Positions 35,882 to 44,334 of a DNA stretch of 46,590 nt are shown piece after piece. Numbering within the stretch: the first letter of the stretch is position 1; each line of letters begins with the position of its first letter. Source of the DNA: Phormidium tenue FACHB-1052 (GTDB lineage Bacteria; Cyanobacteriota; Cyanobacteriia; Phormidesmidales; Phormidesmidaceae). The stretch covers positions 1-46,590 of the forward strand of contig NZ_JACJQN010000028.1 in NCBI RefSeq assembly GCF_014696675.1, in the 5' to 3' direction. A model generated the notes under the pieces. That model was given only the letters and a program-made list of their open reading frames with translations, searched no databases and was not told where the DNA came from. Position numbers and translations under genes: made by a program.

Positions 35882-38518
35882 ATGCCAAACCGTCTGCGCC
35901 GTCGCTTGAATGGCCTTTGGGGGCTGCTGTTTTTGGTGGGGCTAATGCTGGCCATCTGGAGCGGCCAGGGGTGGTGGTCGGTAGGGTTGGCGAACGATGC
36001 GATCGCAACCCAGGCGGGCACCCCAGAGCAGCTAGTGCAGGCCGGGGTTTCTGCTTATCAAGCTGGCGATTACCAGAGCGCCATCGATCGCTGGCAACGG
36101 GCGCTACAGAGCTATGGCCCTGGTGCCGAGTCATCGTCTCGGGTGCTGGTCTATGAAAACCTGGCTAGAGCCTACCAGCAAGTGGGGCAATCTGCTGAGG
36201 CACTCGATGCCTGGGCGGCAGCGGTGACTCTTTATCGCGAGGTGGGCGACTCGCTGCACCTGGGGCGCACCCTAACTGAGCAGGCCCAGGTGCATTTGAG
36301 CCTGGGGCAGCACCGCCGGGCGATCGCCCTGCTCTGTCTGCCCGCTACAGAGGCTTTTGCAGACTCTTGCACCCCCGGCTCGGCCTTCGCTCTCGCCACC
36401 GCCACTGACGATGCCCTGGGGGAAGTAGCCGCCCTGGGCAGTTTGGGCGAAGCGTATCGGCTTCTGGGCGACTACCCAGCAGCCGAGGCTGTGTTGCAGA
36501 AGGGTCTACAGCTGGTGCAGGAGCTGGGCTATGGTCAGTTTGAGGGGCCACTGCTCAACAGCCTGGGCAGCATTTTTCAGCGGCGATCGCGCATTGACAA
36601 CCGCCGAGCTGAGGCGGCTAGCCAGCTCGGGCTAACCGGCATTGCCAACACCTTTAGCAGCCAGGCCCAGGGGCAGGCTCAGCAGGCCCAGCAGCTTTTA
36701 GAGCAAGCGCTAGAAAGCGCTCAGGGGCAGGGCAATCTAGCCGCTGAGTGGCAAACCCGCCTCAACCTGCTGCCCCTCTATCAACAGCAAGACAACTCGG
36801 CGGCTGTGGGTGTGACCCGCCAGCGGCTGAGCGAATTAATCGCCCAGTTGCCCGCCAGTCGCACCCTGGCCTACGGAGCGATCGCTCTGGGACGGTCATA
36901 TCAGCCAGTGGGCACTACCTTTCGCTGTGTCATGCCCGGTGACGAGGCCCAGGCCCAGATTTGGCTAGACCGGGGAGCGGCGATCGCCACCCAAATTAAC
37001 GACTACCGCGCCCAATCCTTTGCCCTGGGAGAGCTGGGCCACCTGCGCGAGTGCCAGGGCCAGCTAGCTGCCGCCATGGCATTAACCCAGCAGGCCCAAA
37101 TAGCGGCCACCCAGGGCTTGGAGGTAGCCGACAGCCTCTACCTGTGGCAGTGGCAAGCGGGCCGCATCGATCGCCGCCAGGGCAACCTGGACGCAGCCCT
37201 GGCCGCCTACACCCAGGCCGTCACCACCTTAGAGAGCATCCGCACCGAAATTTTGGTGGCCGATCGCGATGTGCAGTTTGACTTTCGCGATACCGTTGAG
37301 CCCCTCTACCGCGAGCTGATTGAACTCCAGCTATCGGGGGTGGCCAGCCTTCAGGCGGCAAAGCAAGACCTGCCCCCAACGGACTCCGCCCTAGAATCGG
37401 CCCTGGTCACCGCCGATGCCCTGCGGCTAGCAGAGCTGCAAAATTACTTTGGCAACGACTGCATTCTCAACCCCGTGGCCCAGGCCCGAGTCGATCTGCT
37501 GGCCCAAAGCGCCAATACCGCCGTCATTAGCTCGGTCGTTCTGCCCCAGCGCACGGCCCTAATCGTCAACCTGCCCAACCAACCTCCCCAGCTCATCTGG
37601 ATTGACAATAGCTCCCAGCTGCGAGACACCGTGGTGCAGTTTCGCCTCGGGTTAGAGGCCTTCTACACCGAACCCTACGACACTACCGTGGCCCAACAGC
37701 TCTACGGTCAGCTAATTAAACCTTTGGAACCGGCGCTAAAAGCGGGCAGTATCACCACCCTGGTGTTTATCCACGACGGTTTTTTGCGCAGTGTGCCCAT
37801 GGCGGCCCTCTACGACGGCGACCAGTTTTTAATTGAGAAATACGCCGTGGCCACCACCCCGGCCCTCACCCTGACCACCGCCGCCGCACCGCGCCCTGAG
37901 AACTTGCAGGCTCTAGTATTGGGCAGTAGTCAAGCGGTGGTCGCAGCAGGGCGGCGGTTTCCGCCCATTCCAGCGGTGCCGACGGAGGTGGCCTCGGTCT
38001 TGGCCGCACTGCCGGGCAGTCAGGCCCTGCTCGATGAGGCCTTTGGCCAGGCCCAACTGCAGCAGGCCTTGCAAGAAACGCCCTTTTCCATTCTGCACTT
38101 TGCTACCCACGGTCAGTTTAGCCCCGACCCTAGGGAAAATTTCATCATCACCGGGCAGGGGGAGACCGTCACCTTTGGCCAGCTAGAATCGTTCATTCAG
38201 GCGGGGAACTCTAACAGCCCCCAGATTGACCTGGTCATGCTCACAGCCTGCGAGACCGCCGCTGGGGACGATCGCTCTACTCTGGGCCTGGCCGGGGTGG
38301 CGATTCGGGCGGGGGCCAGAAGCGCGATCGCCTCCCTCTGGCAGGCCGACGATGCCACCACCGCCCAAATTGCCCAAGACTTTTATCGGTTCTTGAAAGA
38401 GCCCCATCTCAACAAAGCCCAGGCGCTCCAGCAGGCCCAGATTCAGGCTATTCAGCGGGGTGCTAGCGTGACCCCTGGCAAGTGGGCACCGCTAATTTTG
38501 GTCGGCAACTGGCTTTGA
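35882..38518 (+). CDS. TPR-repeat CHAT-domain protein
   Basis: 878 residues from ATG 35882-35884; a frame-open extension to 35819 is less likely. Signal/TM region at about residues 12-32 (LLFLVGLMLAIW), so membrane-linked or exported. TPR-type helical repeats fill about residues 45-480 (e.g. AGDYQSAIDRWQRAL; LTEQAQVHLSLGQHRRAIALL). The C-terminal CHAT domain (about 600-878) has the protease-like dyad His743 in FATHGQF and Cys790 in LTACETAAGDD. CHAT is a caspase-HetF-associated peptidase fold; activity here is inferred. It follows the RTX gene on the same strand after a terminator, so it has its own promoter. Confidence 0.92.
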   Translation: MPNRLRRRLNGLWGLLFLVGLMLAIWSGQGWWSVGLANDAIATQAGTPEQLVQAGVSAYQAGDYQSAIDRWQRALQSYGPGAESSSRVLVYENLARAYQQVGQSAEALDAWAAAVTLYREVGDSLHLGRTLTEQAQVHLSLGQHRRAIALLCLPATEAFADSCTPGSAFALATATDDALGEVAALGSLGEAYRLLGDYPAAEAVLQKGLQLVQELGYGQFEGPLLNSLGSIFQRRSRIDNRRAEAASQLGLTGIANTFSSQAQGQAQQAQQLLEQALESAQGQGNLAAEWQTRLNLLPLYQQQDNSAAVGVTRQRLSELIAQLPASRTLAYGAIALGRSYQPVGTTFRCVMPGDEAQAQIWLDRGAAIATQINDYRAQSFALGELGHLRECQGQLAAAMALTQQAQIAATQGLEVADSLYLWQWQAGRIDRRQGNLDAALAAYTQAVTTLESIRTEILVADRDVQFDFRDTVEPLYRELIELQLSGVASLQAAKQDLPPTDSALESALVTADALRLAELQNYFGNDCILNPVAQARVDLLAQSANTAVISSVVLPQRTALIVNLPNQPPQLIWIDNSSQLRDTVVQFRLGLEAFYTEPYDTTVAQQLYGQLIKPLEPALKAGSITTLVFIHDGFLRSVPMAALYDGDQFLIEKYAVATTPALTLTTAAAPRPENLQALVLGSSQAVVAAGRRFPPIPAVPTEVASVLAALPGSQALLDEAFGQAQLQQALQETPFSILHFATHGQFSPDPRENFIITGQGETVTFGQLESFIQAGNSNSPQIDLVMLTACETAAGDDRSTLGLAGVAIRAGARSAIASLWQADDATTAQIAQDFYRFLKEPHLNKAQALQQAQIQAIQRGASVTPGKWAPLILVGNWL

Positions 38519-38610
38519 ACCGGAGATTTGCTCTCTGAAAATTTTCAAACGTTTGAACGTTTTCAGCGTGGCAATGTTCTGACTGACCTGGCGACGGCCA
38601 CAGCATAAAG

Positions 38611-38650
38611 CCTCGGCCAGAGAAACGCAGACGTGTCTCTCTGGCCGAGG
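38611..38650. terminator. Hairpin downstream of the CHAT gene
   Basis: CCTCGGCCAGAGA (38611-38623) pairs with TCTCTGGCCGAGG (38638-38650), loop of 14. It can serve the CHAT gene from the plus side and the small ORF at 38673-38771 from the minus side. T-runs are weak. Confidence 0.45.
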
Positions 38651-38672
38651 GCTAGCCGATGGGTGCAATTCA

Positions 38673-38771
38673 TCAGTGGGTGCTGAGTTTGGGCAGCTTG
38701 ACCAAGCCCCGGCGCAGGGCCACCACAGTACCCCCAGACATCAGCAGTAGGGCGGCTCCACCAACGCCCAT
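38673..38771 (-). CDS. Possible 32-residue peptide, low confidence
   Basis: The frame MGVGGAALLLMSGGTVVALRR..STH has a short hydrophobic core and basic flanks, flanked by the hairpin at 38611-38650 (its downstream side). A TACAAT-like -10 box lies near 38795. No clear ribosome-binding site. It may equally be part of an RNA. Confidence 0.25.
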   Translation of the reverse strand: MGVGGAALLLMSGGTVVALRRGLVKLPKLSTH

Positions 38772-38841
38772 GGTGCTGAGCGAAGCCTTTGACGAATCAT
38801 TGTATCCTGAATGCTGGCAAAAATTAGCCTGGTCGCCACCC

Positions 38842-38875
38842 AAAAAGCAGCAGCGACCCTCAGATCGCTGCTGCT
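38842..38875 (-). terminator. Minus-strand intrinsic terminator
   Basis: On the minus strand AGCAGCAGCGA (38875-38865) pairs with TCGCTGCTGCT (38856-38846), loop of 8, followed by TTTT (38845-38842). It may end the transcript of sbtAB after the closer terminator at 39065. Confidence 0.65.
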
Positions 38876-39064
38876 CGCCCTGCTGGCTGTTTTCGCCATC
38901 GCTGGCCTGCTAGCCGTTGCTCAACAAACCCTTGATGACCGTCTCTGCGGCTGACTTATCCCCTGGGGCAGTTCTCTGTAGGCGTTCGGCCAATTTGAAG
39001 ACGTTTGCCTTGGTCGCATTAAAGGGTTTGGGAATGGTAGTTAACCCTAGCTGATCAAATTCCA

Positions 39065-39091
39065 AAAAGCCGGAGTCAGGCCCCGGCTTTT
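39065..39091 (-). terminator. Intrinsic terminator after sbtB
   Basis: AAAAGCCGG (39065-39073) pairs with CCGGCTTTT (39083-39091), loop of 9. Read on the minus strand, the stem ends in CCGGCTTTTTGG. It lies just after the sbtB stop. Confidence 0.8.
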
Positions 39092-39110
39092 GAGTCTGCG
39101 TCGTCGAACT

Positions 39111-39455
<345 letters not shown>

Positions 39456-39524
39456 TCACATGAATTTACTGAACCACTGGGTCGCCGGACTAGGGGAGCA
39501 CCGGCAGACCGGAGCCGTCTGAGA

Positions 39525-40742
39525 TTAGCCACCCGTCAGCGCCTGGGCGAGCCCGACGAAGAGCGGTATGCACAATGCGATCGCAACCGGCGTGCCGATG
39601 GCCGTGGACGCGCCGATGTAGGCAGAGGGATTGGCCGACGGGATCCCAGCCCGCAGGGTGGGCGGCCCTGAAATGTCTGAACTGGAGGCGGCAATGACGG
39701 CTAGGAGTGCGACGCCGCCAGCGCTGAATCCGGTTGCATAGTGGGCAATCATGCCGAGACCGAAGGCGATAAACCCATGCAGAAACGGTGCCACAAAGGC
39801 ATATAGGGCATACCACTGAGCCACCTTGCGCAGCTCGTTGAGTCTGGCCCAGGCCTCCATACCCATGATCAGCATCAATATCGAAAGCAGGCCGCGGAAG
39901 AGGGGATCATAGAAGCTCTCGTAGACACTTTCGGGCCGAGTTAGGATGCCTAGGGCAAGACCCAGCAGCAGTGCCGATAGGGCAGAACCCTGGATGCTTT
40001 CCTTCACGATGGGCCAGATCTGAACTCGATCGCTTGGGAGGCTGCCCCCCGGCCCGCTGGCATACCCGCCTGTACTACCACCCGATTCACCCGAATATCC
40101 GCCTGCATCACCGCTGCGCTGGTCAATGGGAACCCCGCCTGCGGCAACTGCGGGAACCGGCTGGTTGATGGGAGCCCTGCCTGCGGGAATCGGCTGCATG
40201 CCGAGATACTCTTCATGTCTGAGATATTTCTCGTTTTTGAGATACTTCTCGCGCTTTTGCTTGCTGGTATAAATGCTGGCTATAACGATTGCCGTCACGA
40301 GCGCCGGGATGTCCATAAAGGGATAGAGTGCGCCAGCCCATGCCTCGTATTCGATGCCTTGCCCTTCCAGTACCGTTATGCCGGCGACCATGGTAGAACC
40401 ACTCACGGCACCGAACAAGCCCGAAGTGGCAACGGCATCTACGACTCGGATGCCGGGCAGTTTGGCGAACGTGTAGCGCCCAATCAGCACGATCACGATC
40501 CCTGTTACTACGGCAAACAGCGCGGGCAGCAGCATCTCTGCCAGATTGCCATTGCGAATCGCCATGCCGCCGGTCAGACCGACTTTGATCAGCAGCATGA
40601 AGACGATGAACTTATAAATTGCATCGGGAATTTGCAGCTCGCTACCGAGGGCAGCAATGACGATACCGCCAATCAGAAAGCCCAGGGTTGGGGACTGCAA
40701 CTGCGCCCCAAAATTTGTTAAGAACTCGGACAAGAAATCCAC
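39525..40742 (-). CDS. sbtA: SbtA, sodium-dependent bicarbonate transporter
   Basis: 405 residues, a bit longer than the about 374 of Synechocystis SbtA. Start is GTG 40740-40742 with an excellent SD (AAGGAGG about 6 bases away). The two inverted halves each contain about five TM segments: first half with GAVSGSTMVAGITVLE, second with SSDISGPPTLRAGIPSANPSAYIG, motifs known from SbtA. The loop between halves (about residues 160-245) is unusually rich in Gly, Ser, Pro and Gln. It co-transports Na+ and HCO3- into the cell as part of the CO2-concentrating mechanism. sbtB follows. Expression is usually low-CO2 induced. Confidence 0.95.
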   Translation of the reverse strand: MDFLSEFLTNFGAQLQSPTLGFLIGGIVIAALGSELQIPDAIYKFIVFMLLIKVGLTGGMAIRNGNLAEMLLPALFAVVTGIVIVLIGRYTFAKLPGIRVVDAVATSGLFGAVSGSTMVAGITVLEGQGIEYEAWAGALYPFMDIPALVTAIVIASIYTSKQKREKYLKNEKYLRHEEYLGMQPIPAGRAPINQPVPAVAAGGVPIDQRSGDAGGYSGESGGSTGGYASGPGGSLPSDRVQIWPIVKESIQGSALSALLLGLALGILTRPESVYESFYDPLFRGLLSILMLIMGMEAWARLNELRKVAQWYALYAFVAPFLHGFIAFGLGMIAHYATGFSAGGVALLAVIAASSSDISGPPTLRAGIPSANPSAYIGASTAIGTPVAIALCIPLFVGLAQALTGG

Positions 40743-41622
40743 TGAAACCTCCTTCTACCTCCTCTGAGGCGTGACTATGGTGATAAGTGAGCTTTAGACC
40801 TTGAGGAAAGTAAGGGCGCAGCGCTTCACCCCCACAGCACAGGTGTATGAAAATACCTGTCGACATGGTCATAGAGAGGGCCGCTCTCCGAAGAGGGCTG
40901 AAAGGTGCCGGTGTTCTGCACGCTTCTATAGACTCTTGTCTATTAATGCCTAAATCTCTATGTGCTCGAGTCTATCCTGAAAGGTGCCGGTTTTTTTGCT
41001 CTCCACCATGGATTTGCAACGCAATGTCAAATCCAAGTCATAAGTTTTTCTTTTTATAGACAGCTATTTTTTCCCGGCCTAGAACGCGCCGCTGCGCGCA
41101 ACCTCAAAATCAAGCAGCTAGCGGAAAGTTCAGCCTCGAGCTGGGTGAAGCAACTCCGCAAGCTGCCTCTGGTGCTGGGCATCGTCGACGATCTGCTACC
41201 CCTCAATGCCAAAGCGTTGCGCGGCACGGTCAGATAACCGTAGGGTTTCAAAGTGCCTTGAACGGGCTTTCAAGTTGGCCTAGGGTTGGCCCAGTCAAAT
41301 CAGCCTCAGCATTTGGCTGGGTATTGTAGAGGATGATCGGAGCATCGCGTCCTCTCAGCGATAGGGATGGCGCTACCTAAAAACTTTGAATTGGAGCCAA
41401 TGAAAATTTTGAGTAAGCCGGACGATTTTTGGAGTCATTTGCGAGCTGTCTTAGGCTACCAGCTGCATCCCTAACAATTCGGCTTGAAGCGGATTATTTC
41501 CAAAATACTGTTTTTTTGTTGAAGTTTTTAGATAGAGTAGGAAAGCAGTTCTAAACGACTCTAGACTAATTTTCTATGGGTTGTTTAGTATTTTGACCTG
41601 TATTTTGTGGGCGTTCTAAATT
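40743..41622. other. Intergenic control region between sbtA and cyAbrB
   Basis: 880 bases divergent between sbtA (minus) and cyAbrB (plus). It holds the direct repeats at 40898-40991 and an 8-bp inverted repeat ATAGACTC (40928-40935)/GAGTCTAT (40968-40975). An open frame at 41054-41237 has no family match. Likely promoter and operator region for both genes. Confidence 0.6.
40898..40991. promoter_or_regulatory. 15-bp direct repeats upstream of sbtA
   Basis: CTGAAAGGTGCCGGT occurs at 40898-40912 and again at 40977-40991, spaced 79 bases start to start (about 7.5 turns). They lie about 155-250 bases upstream of the sbtA start. They may be sites for a regulator such as NdhR/CmpR or cyAbrB, but the identity is not known. 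Confidence 0.55.
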
Positions 41623-42012
41623 ATGGCAGTAAAAGAGAGAGAAGCGTTGACTGGCAAAGCGCTTCTAGCCAAGGTAAAAGAGAATGATGGACGGAGCAAG
41701 CGGGAACTGGCTAAGGAATGTGGTTATTTCACCGTCAGCAAAGATGGGCAAGCCCGTGTCGCTCTAGCCGAGTTCTACGATGCATTACTGGCAGCCAAGG
41801 GCATTCAACTTGAACCCCAGAAGAGTGCCGATGGCCGGGGCCGAGAAGCGTCTTACACCCTAACGGTTCACAAGAATGGACAGATTGTGATTGGCGCAGC
41901 CTATACCCAAGAGATGGGGCTGAAGTCTGGTGATGAGTTCAAAATTAAGCTGGGCTATAAGCACATTCACCTGGTTAAACTGGATGATGAAGGCAATGAA
42001 GACAATGACTGA
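41623..42012 (+). CDS. cyAbrB-type transcriptional regulator
   Basis: 129 residues. N-terminal LTGKALLAKVKE...SKRELAKECGY with AFYDALLAAKG, and a C-terminal AbrB-like beta section (YTLTVHKNGQIVIGAAYTQEMGLKSGDEFKIKLGYKHIHLVKLD), the arrangement of cyanobacterial cyAbrB proteins, which have the AbrB-like domain at the C-terminus. Family members are known to bind and repress genes for carbon uptake including sbtA and genes of nitrogen metabolism. Placing it divergently beside sbtA fits. Start ATG 41623. A strong terminator follows. Confidence 0.9.
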   Translation: MAVKEREALTGKALLAKVKENDGRSKRELAKECGYFTVSKDGQARVALAEFYDALLAAKGIQLEPQKSADGRGREASYTLTVHKNGQIVIGAAYTQEMGLKSGDEFKIKLGYKHIHLVKLDDEGNEDND

Positions 42013-42068
42013 TTAGATAGCGATGTCAATGACGTGTTTGTCCCAGAAATGAGTTTCTGGTTTCAAGG

Positions 42069-42104
42069 GGCAACTCACCACTCAAGGTGAGTTGCCTTTA
42101 TTTT
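42069..42104 (+). terminator. Intrinsic terminator after cyAbrB
   Basis: GGCAACTCACC (42069-42079) pairs perfectly with GGTGAGTTGCC (42086-42096), loop of 6, then TTTATTTT. Also lies at the 3' end of the convergent recombinase gene. Confidence 0.88.
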
Positions 42105-42112
42105 GCTGTGTT

Positions 42113-44032
42113 TTAGCTGCGGGGGTTATAGAGACCTTCTGATTGGAGTTTTTCCGACGCGAATTTGAGGAAGGGCTCAGTTCTACCCTTGTTGTGGGTT
42201 TTGAGGGAATCATCACCGAGGGATTTGTTGAAGGCCTCAATTTCCTGTTCAAGATCAGTGGTAATGGCCTTAATGGCGGCGGCATGAACGCCGACGGCTT
42301 TGAGTAAGGCCCCCGAGAACTTGACGGTTGCCTCGGGATGTTCCTTGGCCCATAGTTGGGTGATCTCAAGGAGCCGCACCCCGCGCTGATAGGGCTTAGT
42401 ATTTTGCGCCTTGTCGTGGTCGTCATCAACAGGCCGAGCCGGTTTAGGTGCCGCCGATGCCACTGGTGCCACTGGTTGCTCAGCCCCCTCACCATCGCCC
42501 TCTCGGTCAAAATCAAAGGCAAAGAAGCGCTGCGCGGCCTGAAGCTGATTGGGGTCAGCGGCGATCGCCTTCAACTCGTCAAGCATCGCCACTAGTCGCT
42601 CATGTTCGACTTTCAGCGCCTTGAGTTCTGAATCATCGTTCTGTCCCCCACCGCCAGAGCGGGCGAGTCGATCAATCGTCGCCGCCTGGGCTGAGATTGT
42701 CTGGGCCTGAGTCGAGATCGTCTGAGCCTGAGATGAGATCGTCTTCCAAACCGGGTTACCCTCCTGAGCCTCACTCATCGTCGTCATCGTTTTGGCGGGA
42801 AGAGAATCAGCCACAATCTGTGCTCCTTCAATTTCTATTTCTATAAAAGGTTGTGCAACCGGTGCATCCAACTCATCGGGTGGCAGAGGAATGGGGCCAC
42901 TAGCGGACAACTTCACCCCCCGCGCTGTGAGCGGCTTCCCATTACGCGTCAGATAATACTGGTAGTAATGCCCCGTCACCGAGGCATTGCCGGTGGTTGT
43001 GTCATCGAGCAGCACATGACCGAGGAGATGCTGAGCCAAACGTTGCTCCGCGATATTGGGTGGGCAGAAGAAGTGGAGGGCGATCGGCACATAGACCGCG
43101 CGGCAGCGATGAATGGAAATATTGGTAAACCCCTTCGGGGTGGGCAGCACCTCACCGAGCACCTTAACCACCCGACGATTCACCCGAGCATTCAGCGCCT
43201 CCATTCTGGGGTCATCAGAAGCGACCCCGTCTAAGTCATGAATATCAGCCATAACCCTCAACGTTTCAACCGCCAGTAAGACGTTCTGTGCGGGCACCAA
43301 CGTCAGCAAGTCGTAGGCCGCTTTTGCCGCCTTTTGCTGCCCCGTAAAGCGCAGTAAGTAGGGGTGCCCCTGGGGAATCAGCTTTGCCATCTCCCCCCCA
43401 TGGGGATGGAGATGGCCGAGGCTGACGACCTCTGTGTGCCGTCGCCCAGTGACAGCCGCGATCGCAATGATCAAGTCGATCGGGTCATTCGAGGCCAACA
43501 GGACGTTAATTTTGCCCATATAGGCATCGAGGTCAACCGGCTGGCGATCGTCCTGACGAGCATTGGCATTTTGGGTGGTAGCGGCTCTGAGCAGGGCCTG
43601 CATTTCAATCGGGTAGGTGAACCCATCTAAGGCATAGTGCCGCGCCTCAGAGCCGCTGCTAGGCTCTCCTGGCAACGGATTGCGCTTCGTCCACCGCCGA
43701 GGGTACGAATTTTTGCCATTGAGAGTGATACGCCCCGCCTCAATCGCAGCTTTTATAGCTTTCGTGTAGCGCGGGAAATAGACCGAATTGATACTGCTGC
43801 GGGGATAGGCCCTCTCCAAAAGCTCCTGTTCCGCTGCACAGAGACGGTCAAGCGCCGCCTTTGTGTCAGTGCCAAGGGCATTCATCTCCATCAGCTTGGT
43901 CACCAAGATAGTGATCAGCTCCTCCAGTTCTTTTTTGGTGAGTTTGGTGCGATCGCCCTTTTCGATGCGCTGCTCCATCGCCGCGACGATTTCGGTGCGG
44001 GCTGTGTCGAAGGTTTGGGATAGAGAGGCCAT
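42113..44032 (-). CDS. Telomere-resolvase (protelomerase)-like tyrosine recombinase
   Basis: 639 residues, ATG 44030-44032. The central part (about residues 135-360) carries a tyrosine-recombinase set: Arg197/198 in VTGRRHTEV, Lys234 in RFTGQQK, the H-x-x-R box H308-R309-C310-R311 followed by AVYVPIA, His339 in HLLGH, and candidate nucleophile Tyr in GHYYQYYL (356-360). The order R, K, HxxR, H, Y and the local sequences TGRR..EV and FTGQQK match my knowledge of ResT/TelN/TelK-type telomere resolvases rather than XerC/D. An N-terminal helical domain (1-130) precedes it. Residues 431-453 show three 7-residue S-x-Q-A-x-T-I repeats (coiled coil), and a C-terminal helical domain (about 545-639) follows. 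Known members make hairpin telomeres; activity here is unproved. Confidence 0.65.
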   Translation of the reverse strand: MASLSQTFDTARTEIVAAMEQRIEKGDRTKLTKKELEELITILVTKLMEMNALGTDTKAALDRLCAAEQELLERAYPRSSINSVYFPRYTKAIKAAIEAGRITLNGKNSYPRRWTKRNPLPGEPSSGSEARHYALDGFTYPIEMQALLRAATTQNANARQDDRQPVDLDAYMGKINVLLASNDPIDLIIAIAAVTGRRHTEVVSLGHLHPHGGEMAKLIPQGHPYLLRFTGQQKAAKAAYDLLTLVPAQNVLLAVETLRVMADIHDLDGVASDDPRMEALNARVNRRVVKVLGEVLPTPKGFTNISIHRCRAVYVPIALHFFCPPNIAEQRLAQHLLGHVLLDDTTTGNASVTGHYYQYYLTRNGKPLTARGVKLSASGPIPLPPDELDAPVAQPFIEIEIEGAQIVADSLPAKTMTTMSEAQEGNPVWKTISSQAQTISTQAQTISAQAATIDRLARSGGGGQNDDSELKALKVEHERLVAMLDELKAIAADPNQLQAAQRFFAFDFDREGDGEGAEQPVAPVASAAPKPARPVDDDHDKAQNTKPYQRGVRLLEITQLWAKEHPEATVKFSGALLKAVGVHAAAIKAITTDLEQEIEAFNKSLGDDSLKTHNKGRTEPFLKFASEKLQSEGLYNPRS

Positions 44033-44334
44033 AGCTGTTGTCGGAACGGTACGTTATTGAGCGGCATCATCTACAAGGTTTAATTATAGCAGTCAATAAA
44101 TCTATATAGGTCAACCTGTAATTTTTTGCTAGTTGAGTTAGGCGTAGCCCAGGCTGGAGGAGGGCCATGGGTGATGGGTAGAATAGCCCCATGGAATTTC
44201 ACCTTAGTCCCTAGTCTGTGCCGGGGGCTTTTTACGGCTCGAATTCCCACAGGTCAGCGAGTTGATAACGGAAGCAGTGTTGCCGATACCCAGGACGCGA
44301 TCATCGCATCACCCCCGCCTTCTACCGAGCCACC
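44033..44334. other. Upstream region of the recombinase gene, left flank of the IS
   Basis: 302 bases. AT-rich near 44080-44115, with the motif TAGCAGTCAA (44087-44096). A 74-codon plus-strand frame starting at 44126 runs into the IS and has no recognisable family. Probably promoter plus flank. Confidence 0.45.

Larger units (their letters stand above)
38519..39110. other. Intergenic region with several hairpins
   Basis: 592 bases between the CHAT gene and sbtB. Contains a perfect palindrome TTCAAACGTTTGAA (38544-38557), the hairpins at 38611, 38842 and 39065, and no convincing large ORF. Confidence 0.5.

Noticed and set aside
38659..38913. 84-codon plus-strand frame downstream of the CHAT gene
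   Set aside because: Runs through hairpins and terminator sequences; composition is not protein-like.
41054..41237. Plus-strand frame ending ..LVLGIVDDLLPLNAKALRG.. between sbtA and cyAbrB
   Set aside because: Looks like a possible gene remnant, but I cannot match a family and its start lies in the control region. Kept only as part of the intergenic entry.
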